Assembly: GCA_004380135.1 (NCBI GenBank)
Contig: QXCR01000017.1
Coordinates: 124,001 to 188,000, forward strand
DNA: 64,000 nt
Source: Stemphylium vesicarium
Taxonomy: Eukaryota; Ascomycota; Dothideomycetes; Pleosporales; Pleosporaceae
Direction of reading: 5' to 3'
How positions within the stretch are numbered: the stretch's first letter is position 1; every line of letters begins with the position of its first letter. A program made the position numbers and the translations under genes. A model generated the notes under the pieces. That model ran no database searches, was not told the DNA's origin, and saw only the letters and a list, made by a program, of their open reading frames with translations. This document shows positions 34,813-46,500 of the stretch, piece after piece.

Positions 34813-35169
34813 GGAGGGTGGAAATGGATGGATTGGGGGACTTGGTTAAAAGGCATCACTTTCTGGAGTTAATTATGATTCGAGGCCCACGGCTCATGTA
34901 GAGTGAGGAATGTTCATCTTGTTCTACAATTTATCCATGATTCTCACTCTGTTATCGGCACTATATTCGTTCCTCGGGTGCGGACTGTTGTAGCCTGGTG
35001 TGATTCTGATCTTGAATACTTTTAACGATCAGGAAGATACACGGAGAGGTCATGTGTTTGTTTCCCAATCTTTCGCATTATATGTCGACAAGCAAGTCTT
35101 CACTCTATATCGCTTTTTAGGTATCAATCAAATCTCCCTCTTCCATTGCCAGCCCAGCACGTCGTTGTT
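34813..35169. other. Convergent 3' region of UTP13 and SAD1
   Basis: About 360 bp, AT-rich, probably both 3' UTRs. No gene recognised. Confidence 0.5.
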
Positions 35170-36843
35170 CTACGACCGAGGCTTCCCCTTCTGCTGCCCT
35201 CTCCTCCTCTCCCAAACCATCAAATAAGCCTCCTTGGTAAACAGCGTCTCACCCCTCTCCTTCTCGACAAAAAGATCCTGAATTCCATACCACTCGTCGC
35301 GCGCGCGGTCCTTGACCTGGACTCTCCACACCTTACTCTCCTGCTCGCCTTCGACACTATCGTCCTTCTTCTTGACCGCCTCATGCGTAATGTTGGCGAC
35401 GAGATCATACCAAATGGGCTCACCGGGCGGGTATTCCTTTGGATTCGGCTCAACGTAGGGCGCCATGTCGAGCGAGTGCACGGGAAAAGTGACAATGGTA
35501 GGGTTGCGCTCTGAGACGAATTTGTTCTTGGAGAAGCGCTTGATGTTGAAGAGGAGGTAAGGGGGTAGCGGGTGCAGAAGACGGTATCGAACGCGGTTCT
35601 TGGATTTCTCCTGCGGTGTGACGCCGTTGTATTTGGATAGGATGTTTACGAGCGGGACTTGTGGGATGATGTTCTTTTCCAGCGCGTCTTGGAAGAGAGG
35701 GGCGGCAGGAAGATCGAGGGTTAGGACCAAGAACTTTGTGATTTCGGTTTGGACGGCGGCATCTTCGAAGCGGAGACGGTCGCCGGCGTCGGCGCGCGCA
35801 GTGATTTCTTGTTGTTCAATCTTCAGTGTGCCTTGGAAGACTTTTTGGATTATGCTGCTGCCGGGTTTTGTGCGCGAGCCGCCGACAGCGAGGTGGAGGT
35901 TGTTCAGGAACCATGACAGGAAATCGACGGGGTCAGACTGCTCGGTCAGGGTGAAGCGTTTCGAGGAGCGCAAAGCGATTTCTTGGAGGAGTTCGTGGGG
36001 CGAGACGTGTGTTTTAAAGGCGCGCGGGTTCCAGATCTTGCGGATGAGGGTGCTGAAGCGCTGGGCAAGTTGGGGCCGGCTGGATAGGTTTTCGAGCATA
36101 AAGTAGTTGCGAAGTGGCACAACGTGCGAGAGTGCTTGTATTACGACGTTGAAGTAGTCGTTTGCTTTGATGTTGTTCATGCCCACAAACCCTGGTATGT
36201 ACTCTCGATTTGAAAGATCCCACGACACTTTTGGCTCTTTATCTAGCTTCGCGACCTCCTCTTTGCTCATGCGCGGATCCACGACGAACTTGATGTCGTC
36301 CAGTGACTTTGAAGTGACTTCGTAGCCCTCTGGAAGCACATAGACCTTCTTCGTCTCCATGTTGACGTATACGTGGTGTCCTTCTTCTAGCGCATGAAAG
36401 TATGCTTGGGACTTTGGACCTCGACCTTGGTAGTATTTCCCGCATACGAGACAGGCGTAGACGTTGATGTTGGATAGCGTGACGGAGCATAGCTTCTCGA
36501 AGTCGAAGTCGAGGACCTTGCGATTTATCGTATCTAAGTATAGATCGGTATATCCGGCCTCCGGGGCGGTTTGGCGTTTGGGCACAGCGATCGCGGGCTC
36601 GTCATCGTCTTCGTCGTCCAATGCGCCGGCTTCTTGCAGCTCCGCATGCTCCTCCGCGTCTGCGCCTGCCATGTCCACCTTGTCTTGATCCTGAGCGCGC
36701 AGAGACATGAGATGGTCATTGCTGGTCGCGCCATTCGTTTCGGCCTCTTCCATCTCTTCATCCTCGACTTTTGGGCGCTTCATAGCTGGCGATGGCGCGT
36801 CGTACACTTCCTCGAGAGGCTCCAGGGCCGGTCGCTTCGACAT
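35170..36843 (-). CDS. SAD1: U4/U6.U5 tri-snRNP protein Sad1 (USP39-like)
   Basis: Splicing factor needed for tri-snRNP assembly or stability, a ubiquitin-protease-like protein without protease activity. Intronless, 557 aa, usual length. An acidic N-terminal region with KRPKVEDEEMEE is followed by a UBP-type zinc finger (CSVTLSNINVYACLVCGKYY, then HALEEGHHVYVN) and a USP fold (about 215-550). The cysteine box, normally G-L-x-N-x-G-N-T-C, reads GMNNIKANDYFN here, so the catalytic Cys is replaced by Asp, as expected for Sad1/USP39. SDPVDFLSWFLNNLH and LLFNIKRFSKNKF are further family marks. The start is ATG 36843, before the Pro/Glu-rich leader. Confidence 0.93.
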   Translation of the reverse strand: MSKRPALEPLEEVYDAPSPAMKRPKVEDEEMEEAETNGATSNDHLMSLRAQDQDKVDMAGADAEEHAELQEAGALDDEDDDEPAIAVPKRQTAPEAGYTDLYLDTINRKVLDFDFEKLCSVTLSNINVYACLVCGKYYQGRGPKSQAYFHALEEGHHVYVNMETKKVYVLPEGYEVTSKSLDDIKFVVDPRMSKEEVAKLDKEPKVSWDLSNREYIPGFVGMNNIKANDYFNVVIQALSHVVPLRNYFMLENLSSRPQLAQRFSTLIRKIWNPRAFKTHVSPHELLQEIALRSSKRFTLTEQSDPVDFLSWFLNNLHLAVGGSRTKPGSSIIQKVFQGTLKIEQQEITARADAGDRLRFEDAAVQTEITKFLVLTLDLPAAPLFQDALEKNIIPQVPLVNILSKYNGVTPQEKSKNRVRYRLLHPLPPYLLFNIKRFSKNKFVSERNPTIVTFPVHSLDMAPYVEPNPKEYPPGEPIWYDLVANITHEAVKKKDDSVEGEQESKVWRVQVKDRARDEWYGIQDLFVEKERGETLFTKEAYLMVWERRRGQQKGKPRS

Positions 36844-37147
36844 ATCGGGCGGTGGAAAGGGTCGCAGTGCTTCCAAGGTTGTGCAGAGAGTGTAGACGCA
36901 AGAGGAACTACACACACGGGAATTTGTAGCAGGCTCCAGTGAATTGATGTTGTGGAGCAAAAGTGGTAGGCATCCAAAAGGTCACGGGCTCCGGTGGAAC
37001 CATTGGCCGGGGAAGCTCCGCGCAAACACCGCAAACACAGCTCCAACGCGGGCAAGACAAGAAAAAAGTCGCGTCCAGGCACCACCCGGCCAACAACCCC
37101 ACACCTTCTGAGATACCCCTCTTCGCTTGTTTCCGAATCATTGCAAG
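36844..37147. promoter_or_regulatory. Divergent promoter region of SAD1 and CCT2
   Basis: About 300 bp between divergent start codons. It probably drives both genes. No other feature seen. Confidence 0.5.
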
Positions 37148-38896
37148 ATGGTAGAGACGCCCCAATCCTTTGGAATGTAGTGTGGTTGCTAATATACACG
37201 CCCAGTCCAACCCCACTCAGATCTTTGCCGACGACGTAACGGAGGAGAAGGGCGAGAATGCGCGTCTCTCGGCCTTTGTGGGCGCTATTGCCGTGGGCGA
37301 CCTGGTGAAGAGCACATTGGGCCCCAAGGGCATGGACAAGATAATGCAGTCTGCGTAAGTGTGCCTTGCCCCGCTTTATGTGTACGCTTCAACTCATATA
37401 TACGCATAGATCGACTGGCGAGATCATGGTTACAAACGACGGTGCTACCATCCTCAAAGCGATTGCCCTCGACAACGCCGCCGCGAAGGTCCTGGTCAAC
37501 ATCTCAAAAGTCCAAGATGACGAAGTCGGTGACGGAACCACGTCAGTCACTGTCCTCGCCGCCGAGCTGCTGCGAGAGGCTGAGAAGCTGGTCGACCAGA
37601 AGATCCACCCCCAGACCATCATCGAGGGATACAGGATAGCGAGCAACGCGGCGCTGAAGCAGCTAGAGAAGATTGCCATGGACCACAGCAACGACGAGCA
37701 AGAGTTCAGGAAAGACCTCGAGGCCATTGCCCGAACCACGCTGAGCTCCAAGGTGCTCTCCCAAGACCGCACACAGTTCGCCAAGCTCGCCGTAGACGCC
37801 GTCCTCAAGCTCGGAGGATCGACCGACCTTACGCACATCCAGATCATCAAGAAGGCTGGTGGAAAGCTGAAGGACTCTTACTTGGACGAGGGTTTCATTC
37901 TGGACAAGAAGTTCGGTGTAAACCAGCCCAAGCGGATAGAGAATGCCAAGATTCTGGTAGCAAACACAGCCATGGACACAGACAAGATCAAGATCTTCGG
38001 GGCACGAGTAAAGGTCGACTCAACCGGCAAGCTGGCTGAGCTGGAGAAGGCTGAGCGCGAGAAGATGAAGGCCAAGGTCGAGCGCATCAAGGCCCATGGA
38101 ATCAACTGCTTCGTCAACCGACAGCTCATCTACAACTGGCCCGAGCAGCTCTTCGCGGATGCCGGAATCTGCTCCATCGAGCACGCAGACTTTGACGGCA
38201 TCGAGAGACTGGCGCTTGTCACTGGTGGAGAAATCACATCGACATTCGACCACCCCGAGAATGTCAAGCTTGGCCACTGCGATCTGGTCGAGGAGGTCAT
38301 TATTGGAGAGGATGTGTTGATTAGGTTCTCCGGCATCAACGCAGGACGGGCATGCACCATTGTCCTCCGTGGTGCGACCGAGCAGCTTCTCGACGAGGCC
38401 GAACGATCGCTGCACGACGCCCTTGCTGTCCTGTCACAAACGGTCAAGGAGCCCAGGACAACACTAGGCGGTGGCTGCGCAGAGATGAACATGGCCAAGG
38501 CCGTAGCGGAGGCTGCACAAAACGTGGCTGGCAAGAAGGCCATTGCTGTCGAGTCCTTCTCCAAGGCGCTCCAACAACTACCCACCATTCTGGCCGACAA
38601 TGCTGGTTTCGATTCCAGCGATCTGGTTACACGACTCCGGAAAGCCGTGTATTCAGGCCTGACCAACTCGGGTCTGGATCTCCTGTCACCGGGAGGCGGC
38701 ATCACGGATATGAGGGAGCTAGGCGTCATCGAGAGCTACAAACTGAAGCGTGCGGTAGTATCGTCGGCCTCAGAGGCTGCCGAGGTAAGTCGCGCGACCC
38801 AATATCTTACGTGTGTCTAGATACTAACTTTGACAGCTACTATTGCGGGTAGACAACATTATCCGAAGCGCACCGCGAAGACGCGAGCGCATGTAA
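37148..38896 (+). CDS. CCT2: T-complex chaperonin subunit beta (CCT2)
   Basis: Beta subunit of the cytosolic TRiC/CCT chaperonin, which folds actin, tubulin and WD40 proteins with ATP. The best model has four coding exons: the ATG alone (37148-37150), 37206-37354, 37410-38784 and 38837-38896, giving 528 aa. The intron after the ATG (GTAGAG..GCTAAT..CCCAG, 55 bp) restores the expected N-terminus MSNPTQIFADDVTEEKGENA. Without it an in-frame stop follows after ten codons. Chaperonin motifs: KSTLGPKGMDKIMQS, MVTNDGATIL, DDEVGDGTTSVTVLAAELL and LGGGCAEMNMA. The last exon encodes LLLRVDNIIRSAPRRRERM, the ATP-site D and conserved C-terminal end of the family. Identification is certain; only the ATG-only first exon is inferred. 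Confidence 0.93.
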
Positions 38897-40136
38897 GGGT
38901 GAGGCAGGGAAGCATGATGATGCAACGCATTCGGCACTAGATAGAGTGTATATTACGAACCACATCAATGCAGTCAGGGACCCGCACTAGCAGGAGCACA
39001 TGTTTTCTGCGTCATCGCACATGTTCCGGAGTGAATTACTATACAGGCAGCGAGGCGTTTGATAAGGTTCAGCCTCTTGCATAGTGCATCCGTATGCATC
39101 GGACTTGATGCAGCTGATCCCACATGACGGACTTGACTGTATCCCACAATCCAGGCATTGCGGTATCTTCCAGCGCCTTCTCAGATGTTCCGCAAAATAA
39201 ACTTCACGCAACAACGGTCATTGGGGCCGCGGTCTAGCAGTCAAAGTTAGCCGGTGGGTGGTTCGGCGCTGACATTGGTTTCATGTTGGTGTCTCGCCAT
39301 CACAGCAAGATACGTTGGTGGGGGCGCCTATGCACCCAAACGGGAAACTTGACAACGGTATTCTTGTGCCCGTACATCGGGCCGCGAAGATGCATGTGTG
39401 CTGTCGATGTTCTCAATGTCGATCAAAGATGCGACGCGCCATAGGATCTGCTGTAGGATCCGGCTTACGGACCCCGAGAGCTGTGGGTGAGAGTTTTCGC
39501 GCGGGGTGGGTGAAATGTAGTCCGTCTCCTGCACTACCATGGCGTATCAACGCTCACCTATGGCGTCTTTCCCGTGCCCTTTTCATGACTGTGCTGGATG
39601 ATGGTTCAGGCCAGACGAGTGCAGCAATGTTTCGAAACCGGACCTGTGCCGGCAAGGGCTGTATGTTAGTGAGGGTGGATGCGATGCGGTGCCGCTTTTT
39701 CTTAGTGTCGGTTGCTTCCTCGATTCTGACTGTGTCGTGAATAGAGGCAGAGAGCAGTCGCCCAACCTCCCTCTTGAGTCTTCGCGTCCGCATATCCACC
39801 ACGGCCGTCAGTTCCATCAATTGACCGTCACTCCCGGTACCTGCGTGAGTAGCGACCCAATGATAGCGGCAAGTTGGGTGCTAAAACGAGGGAAACAGGC
39901 GAGTGTGTCGACAAGGAGTCTAGTAAACGGGTGGGCTGACGAAGCCCCGGCCGGACCCCAGTTTACGGCGCACGCTCAGCTGTAGCCCCCCGCGCGTGCT
40001 TAATATCGAGCCAAAATCGCTGCCACAGGCAATTCTCGCCCTCTTGATATACCCTCATCGCCTCCTGCTGATGCTCCATCACCTCCGCCCTCGCCGCCTT
40101 TCGCAGGCTACCCACTGAACACCGCACGAACACGCA
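38897..40136. other. Intergenic upstream of IRE1
   Basis: About 1.2 kb between CCT2 and IRE1, both on the plus strand. No gene was recognised; short frames on both strands look random. The last 150 bp are pyrimidine-rich and probably form the IRE1 promoter and leader. Confidence 0.45.
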
Positions 40137-43100
40137 ATGCCGCGTCCGCGCCGGCCGCCTGGTGCTGGCTCGGCGCTCACCACCCTCGCCCTCCTCTTGA
40201 TCACGGGACTTGTGGCCGCTCAGCAGCAGCAGCCACAACCACCACCACAACAACAACAACAGCAGCATGCCGTCCAGAACGGGGCTTCTCGCGCAGAGGT
40301 CCACCTCGAACATGCACACGTGATCCCGCCCAACCACGCAAAGCCCGCCCAGAAAGATACCGTAGTCGACCAAGAGAAGCGTCGGCTCTACACATCCCCC
40401 CAAGGCCACAATGTGCGCGCCCTAGCAACCAGAGTTCCTTCTGCTCCAGCCATCAGCGCTGTCAGAGCCCATCCTGCCAGATATGCAGCCTCGGGAGGCC
40501 TAATTCCCGGTGCGCGCTCTCTGCGGGATTGGGAAGTTGAGGACTTTGTGCTCTTGGCGACCGTCGACGGCACCATACACGCACGCGATCGATACAATGG
40601 AGAAGAGATTTGGGAGCTGAGCGGCCGGCCTATGCTCGAGACCATCTATAACGTCTCTGGCGGCAGCATCGACCCGCAGGACCAGCCCTTTGTGTGGATC
40701 GTTGAGCCGCGAGAAGACGGAGCTCTCTACCTCCTTTCACCAGGGCCATATCCACACCTCCAGCATCTGGGCGTCACCGTCAAGCAGCTGGCCGAGAATG
40801 CCCCTTACTCGAGTGACGACCCGGAGCTTCCCGTCGTGTATAATGTGGAGAAGAAGACTTTTATGCTTCTTGTCGATGCTGCCTCGGGCATTGTCAAGCA
40901 AAGCTTCAGTCCGGGCGGGTCAGGCTCTCACGACGACAGCTGTGCACCTGAATCACGTAACTATTTCACCACGCGAGAGCGGGATTGCCGCGGCGTCATC
41001 GACATTGGCCAGACACAATACACCATCACCATTCACAACAAAAAGACCAACGAGCACATTTGCACGCTAAAGTACTCCGAGTGGAACCCCAACAGTCGAG
41101 ACAGGGACCTTCAGTCGCAGTACGATCAGACCCTGGACAAGCAGTACATTTACACCACGTACAACGGCGAGGTCATTGCCTTCGACTACAAGCGTCCAAG
41201 ATCGCACCAGCGCCCGCTCTATAGGCAACGCCTACCCTTTCCAGTAGCACGCGTCTTCGATGTCGCCCGGCCCCTGAACGACCAATCCACAGACCCACCG
41301 CTGGTCCTTCTTCCTCAGCCCACAGGGCCAGTCTTTTCCGAAGACAAAGCTAATCATGTCCTGCTCAACACAACCAACTCTGGGGCGTGGTATGCACTGT
41401 CAGAAGTCAACTACCCTGCAGTGACGGATGGTGCTCCAGATGCAACCTGCTACCAACAGAACCAGGTAGCATACGATTGGGATGCCGCCTACACCTTGCC
41501 AGACAGGAACAGTCTGGTAGGCGTTCACAGGCTCGATTACAGAATCCCGGACCTGCCGACTCAATTGCTGGGTATCCCCGCCCCGACTTACTACGAGACT
41601 CTGAACGATCAAGTCATCTCAACCCCACCGGAGACATCCCCCAGGGAACATCCTCAACCGCCCACTATCGATGCACCGCCACAGACCCAATTAGACACGA
41701 GGTCGATGACTGTCTACATATACATCTTGCTTGCCATCTGTCTCTTTGGCGGTGTCGGAGCCACCGTGAAGCCAACGATGGCGGAATCCTGTCTGAGCTA
41801 CTTGAGACAGCTGGTCCACGCAGACAAGACCAAAAAACCTCTGCCCCCGTTCCACGCCTCGCCAGCGCCTGAAATCAAGTCGAGCGAAGACAAGATTCCT
41901 ACACTTCCTGATACAGATGGCGATGTTCAAGAGAAGCCCATTTCGGAAACCGCTGAGAAGGCTGAGAATGAGACGCCCGTCACCGAGGAACCCAAGGAGA
42001 AAAAGGTCACCTTCGCGGTACCAGATGAAGAAGAGGAAGAGCTCACTCCTCTTTCGAGGACAACAACTGCCGACCGAGGTTCCCTGCTTGGAGACGAGGC
42101 TGCTGTACCTGAGGTCAAACTAAGCGGTGACGCTGAACCTATGGCGAACAGTACCGAAGACATCTTGCAAGATCCATCGGCGGCACCTTCTACACCGAAG
42201 AAGAAGAAAACACACCGCGGCAGACGTGGAGGTCGCAAACTCAGTAAGAATCAGCAAAAGGAAGAAGATGAGGTCAACCGTATCGTCGATGCAGCCAAGC
42301 AGTTGGAAGTCGGCCCTCGCCTGCAACCTGATGAACTCACTGTGAGCGGCGGCGATGTACAAAACGTGTCTGAGATCAAACGTATCGGCAAGTTGACTAT
42401 CGACCAAGATCGCCTCCTGGGTAATGGTAGTGGTGGCACATTCGTCTTTGAGGGCAAGTGGAAGGTATGTCATTTACAGGTGGTTTCTTCGCTATTCTTA
42501 TTAACATCACTCTAGGAAGTCAAGGTGGCTGTCAAGCGCATGCTACCACAATACTTTGGACTTGCAGAGCAAGAGGTCAAGCTTCTCCAGAACAGTGATC
42601 CCCACCCAAATGTCATCCGGTACTTTGACGATGAAAGGGATGAAAACTTTCTCTACATCGCTGTCGAACTATGTCAAGCCAGTCTTTTCGATTTGTACAA
42701 GGACGGGCGGCCCGGAGAAGAGCTCAGCGAGGATTACCAGCGTCTGGTCAACAAGATCAGTGGAAAGGCTTCAGCTTGTCTGTATCAACTCGCTGCTGGT
42801 CTGAACCATCTCCACCATCTCCGCATCATACACCGCGACATCAAGCCGCAGAACATTCTCGTTGCACAGCCCATGATCACGTCCAAGGATGATGTACGGC
42901 TTGTGATTTCCGATTTCGGGCTCTGTAAGACTCTGCCCGACAATGTTAGTACCCTTGTCGGTACGACTGGCAACGCAGGCACTGTGGGCTGGAAAGCTCC
43001 TGAGCTCATCTCGCAACCCAAGGAGCTAGCCAATGGAAGCTCGCAAGGCTTTTCTCGCGATTCATCTAGTTCCACGGATCCGGTCGCGCAGGGTGTTAAG

Positions 43101-43769
43101 CGCGCCGTAGACATCTTCTCGCTGGGTTGCGTCTTCTACTACGTGCTCACCGGCGGCTGTCATCCTTTCGACGACGAAGAAGGCTGGATGCAGATTCGCG
43201 AATACAACATCAAAAAGGAAAAGTCCAACCTCGACCGCCTCCTCCTTGGTGCCGATTCAGTAGAGCCCCACCACCTGATCCAATGGATGCTCAGGCCGCG
43301 TCCCGAGTCCCGCCCAACAGCGCTTCAAGTTATGAACCATCCTTTCTTCTGGGACGATCAAAAGCGCCTCGATTTCCTCTGCGATTGCTCTGACCACTGG
43401 GAGCGAGAACCCCGCGACCCGCCATCAGATCACCTCGCGCAGCTCGAAGAGTACTCGCAAGATGTGCTGGACCATCGGCGCAACTTTCTGGCTAAGCTGG
43501 ATCAGGGCTTCATCAATTCACTCGGCAAGCAACGCAAGTACACGGGCGACAGGATGCTTGATTTGCTGCGGGCGCTCCGTAACAAGAAGAATCACTATGA
43601 GGATATGGAGGATGCGATCAAGGCCAAGGTTGGGTCGCTTCCGAGTGGCTATCTGAGGTACTGGACTGTCAAGTTCCCGCAGCTGCTTATGAGTTGTTAT
43701 GAGGCGGTGCTGGCGTGCGACTTGGAGGGTGAGCCGCGGTTTAGGAAGTATTTTGAAAGCGCAAAGTAG
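40137..43769 (+). CDS. IRE1: Unfolded-protein-response sensor kinase/endoribonuclease Ire1
   Basis: ER transmembrane sensor that oligomerises on unfolded proteins and splices the HAC1-type mRNA through its RNase domain. Exon 1 (40137-42464) and exon 2 (42516-43769), with a 51 bp intron, give 1193 aa. Signal peptide (LALLLITGLVAAQ, residues 1-29), then a poly-Gln/Pro stretch, a luminal beta-propeller-like domain (FVLLATVDGTIHARDRYNGE), and one membrane span near 522-545 (VYIYILLAICLFGGVGATV). The acidic/basic linker is followed by the kinase: VAVKRM Lys 783, HRDIKPQN at 882, SDFGL with Asp 909, VGTTGNAGTVGWKAPE. The KEN RNase domain starts near 1055 and keeps the catalytic segment LRNKKNHYEDM, with the Asn and His of the active site. 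The length is typical. Confidence 0.95.
40221..40266 (+). repeat. CAG/CAA (poly-Gln) repeat in IRE1
   Basis: Glutamine codons interrupted by Pro codons, immediately after the predicted signal peptide cleavage site of Ire1. Likely length-variable between strains. Confidence 0.7.

Positions 43770-43772
<3 letters not shown>

Positions 43773-43809
<37 letters not shown>
43773..43809 (+). repeat. (GA)n microsatellite, about 18 copies
   Basis: Dinucleotide repeat starting a few bases after the IRE1 stop codon, so it lies in the 3' UTR. Probably polymorphic. Confidence 0.9.
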
Positions 43810-43815
<6 letters not shown>

Positions 43816-43976
43816 CAATGTTTGTAGTATTTTAGCGCGAACGTTATTGTTGTTTCTAGAATAGCTTTGTATTACTTCCTTATTCAAACGTTTTACATGT
43901 TCATTCATTCATCTCGTGCAAGCATCTGTGGTATCATAGTCTTCCTGTACGCTTAGCTGTCATCGCTGCTTGCAAT

Positions 43977-45461
43977 TCAAACCGCTACACCCCCTTCATC
44001 CTCCTTCGTCTTCTTGACCTCCTCCGCCTCCTCATCTTGCTCTTCATCCTCTTTATCCTGCCTGAGCGTACTCGTCGGGACGTCGCTCTCCATACCCGCT
44101 TTCCGGAATACAGCCTGCATCCAACAACGATACATCTTCAGTCTCCGCTGGCGATTCACCAGCATACGTCTATCAACGCCAATGTGAGCGACTTCAAACG
44201 CAGGCCGCGGTGTCTGCAAATCATTCACATCCACACTCGCCTGCTCGACCGACTGCTGCTTCGGATCCTTAAGCTCAAGACTTTGCATCTGATCCGCCAC
44301 AGCACTTGTATCCGCCGCCGTAGTCCCCGCCACGTTCCCCGTCTGCGTATCCCGCACCTGTGCAACTTTGCCGCCCCAAATCTCTTCCAACTCTCCCTTT
44401 TCGAAGAAATAGACGCGCGTGCCGTCTCCACGCACGTAGAAGTTTTCTTCCATGTAGCGCCCCTTTTTGAAGCGGACCTGGGCTAGATCGCCGCGGCCAT
44501 AGTCGCGGAACAGAACTTGCCCACCGGGTTTGAGCAGCCGCCAGATGTTGCGGACGGCTTGGTCCCATTGCTGGGGGCTCAGGGCGCTGAAGATGAATAT
44601 CATGAGCACGACGTCTACACTGCCTTCGGTGAGGCCTGGCGGCAAACCCCCGTTTTCAGACTCGGGCGACGCGGCTACGTCCCAGACATCGGCTTGGATG
44701 CGCTCCGGGTCGTAGAGCTCGTGGGCGCGGATGAGATCGACTGCTTTTTTGGAAAAGTCGCAGGCGTGGATTTTGAGCTGCGGATTTGCGCTCCGTTGTA
44801 AGATGGGGAATGCACTGTTGCCGGCTCCAGCACCGACTTCGAGCAGCGTGGCTGCTGGTCCGTTTTCCGCGCCGAGTTGCTCGAGAATGGGAAATTCTTG
44901 CGCTAGCCACTTGCGATTCTTGAAGAAATTCGTCTTATTGTTCTTGTAGAATTGGTTCCACCATTTCTCGGGCTGTGCGTTGTAGCGCTGGCGGTCAAAG
45001 TCGGAGACGGGCTCGGAGCGCTGCTTGGTGTATTGCTCTTCGGAGAAGGCGAGGTAGTCGGAGTCGACGGTTACGTGGTCCCACGCGTTGAATTCGAATA
45101 TGTTGTCGCCCTCCTCTAGGTAGCGGCTGCCAAAGGAAAAGGGGTCGCTGCGCTTTTGGTTATTGGTTGGGTCGTGGGAGCGAGAGGCTGGGGCGCGGAC
45201 GGGTGCGAACGAGGCGGGGACTCCGTAGGCATCGTTTTCGGCGGGTGGCTGATGTAATTGCTGCTGTTCTGTCGGTGACGTGCATGTGGACGTGGAGTTG
45301 TGTGGAATAGGGTCGGCGGTGACTGCGAAGCGCATGTGCTCCATGGCTTTGGATAGTTGCTGTTTTGGCTGCTGCTTCCTTGACATGGTATTGTCTGTTT
45401 GGAATCTGGTGTCGCTGGACTCTTCGGTGGGCTCACTCATCGCGTCCATATCGGCGGCCAT
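43977..45461 (-). CDS. TRM140: tRNA (cytosine-N3) methyltransferase, Trm140/METTL2 type
   Basis: SAM-dependent enzyme predicted to make 3-methylcytidine at position 32 of tRNA-Thr/Ser. Intronless, 494 aa from ATG 45461. A low-complexity N-terminus (Gln/Ser/Pro-rich, 1-110) leads to the family segment FGSRYLEEGDNIFEFNAWDH. QPEKWWNQFYKNNKTNFFKN, then DRKWL-like NRKWLAQEFPIL, precede SAM motif I LLEVGAGAGNSAFPIL (about residue 204). IHACDFSKKAV, IFIFSALSPQQWDQA and GQVLFRDYGRGDLAQVRF complete the methyltransferase core, matching METTL2/6/8. A charged insert and Lys/Glu-rich end follow. The start gives about 300 bp to the divergent COQ10. Confidence 0.9.
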   Translation of the reverse strand: MAADMDAMSEPTEESSDTRFQTDNTMSRKQQPKQQLSKAMEHMRFAVTADPIPHNSTSTCTSPTEQQQLHQPPAENDAYGVPASFAPVRAPASRSHDPTNNQKRSDPFSFGSRYLEEGDNIFEFNAWDHVTVDSDYLAFSEEQYTKQRSEPVSDFDRQRYNAQPEKWWNQFYKNNKTNFFKNRKWLAQEFPILEQLGAENGPAATLLEVGAGAGNSAFPILQRSANPQLKIHACDFSKKAVDLIRAHELYDPERIQADVWDVAASPESENGGLPPGLTEGSVDVVLMIFIFSALSPQQWDQAVRNIWRLLKPGGQVLFRDYGRGDLAQVRFKKGRYMEENFYVRGDGTRVYFFEKGELEEIWGGKVAQVRDTQTGNVAGTTAADTSAVADQMQSLELKDPKQQSVEQASVDVNDLQTPRPAFEVAHIGVDRRMLVNRQRRLKMYRCWMQAVFRKAGMESDVPTSTLRQDKEDEEQDEEAEEVKKTKEDEGGVAV

Positions 45462-45759
45462 TGTCGTGTATCTGGTTGATGTCGCGTAGGTATGCGGGGA
45501 CACGAAATTCTTGGAGGGGTCCGACTATGGAGGGGAAATTTCCCTGGCCGGCCCACAGAAATTCGGGTCCCTGACATGGATGATAGCGTCATTACAGAGC
45601 CGCAAGCGCGAGTTGTCGCATTGCCCGTCTGCCGCATTGATGCGCTCATGGATCGCCTGCAATTCTCTAGACTTGGTCATGGTAGCAAGGTGACGCGGAT
45701 TGATATACCCTCTCGTCTCATTCATATCCATATATACCATCCCCTCCACCCAACCCGTA

Positions 45760-46500
45760 ATGGCGACTCTCCGATCCATACGTCCAGTGGTCCAAACCTC
45801 GACCCGCCTCTCCCGCCTCTCCTCGACTCAACAACGGCGAACATTCCTCCCCAATCCCTTTGAAGCCCTCAACTCGGCCCTCCCAAACGCAGATTCCCCG
45901 CCCCAACTGCTCACCGCCGTGCGAACGTTGCCATATCCCTCGGCTCCCGTTTACTCGATAATAGCCGACGTGCCAAACTACCAGCACTTTCTCCCCTACT
46001 GTCAGCGCAGCACCATAACTAAATGGTCTGCGCCCGATACAACATACGGGCGACGTTGGCCGTCCGAAGGCCTACTGACGTCCGGCTTCGGCGGCATCAA
46101 CGAGAGTTTTGTGTCAAGGGTGTATTGTATACCGGGGCGCTACGTTGAGAGCGTAGGCGGCGACGCAGAGACATCGTTGAAAACAGAGGATATCCAGCAC
46201 CATCTTGAGGACGGGGCGCAGACGGTGGACAGAAGCCAAGGAAGTAATGGCCTGCTTACGCATCTAAGAAGTAAATGGACCGTCGAAGCTATCCAAGATG
46301 CGCAGACTCAAGTCAGCCTAGCCGTCGAGTTTGCCTTTGCGAATCCCATGTATGCGGCATTGAGTGGCGGTGTGGCGCCCAAGGTGGCCGACTTCATGAT
46401 CAAGGCTTTCGAGAGACGGGTGCAAGAGCTGTTGGAGAATAATCCCGATATGATCAAGGCAAGCTTGGCGGATTTAGACGGAAGTAGGTTGAAGAGGTAG
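45760..46500 (+). CDS. COQ10: Coenzyme Q-binding protein Coq10
   Basis: Mitochondrial START-domain protein that binds ubiquinone and is needed for its function in respiration. Intronless, 246 aa. Arg/Ser-rich presequence (MATLRSIRPVVQTSTRLSRL, to about 29) for matrix import. The polyketide-cyclase/START fold begins at YPSAPVYSIIADVPNYQHFL PYC, with INESFVSRVYC and LTHLRSKWTVEAI as core strands and a C-terminal helix (VADFMIKAFERRVQELL). It diverges from the Trm140-like gene and converges with CDC6 (about 220 bp between stops). Confidence 0.9.
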   Translation: MATLRSIRPVVQTSTRLSRLSSTQQRRTFLPNPFEALNSALPNADSPPQLLTAVRTLPYPSAPVYSIIADVPNYQHFLPYCQRSTITKWSAPDTTYGRRWPSEGLLTSGFGGINESFVSRVYCIPGRYVESVGGDAETSLKTEDIQHHLEDGAQTVDRSQGSNGLLTHLRSKWTVEAIQDAQTQVSLAVEFAFANPMYAALSGGVAPKVADFMIKAFERRVQELLENNPDMIKASLADLDGSRLKR

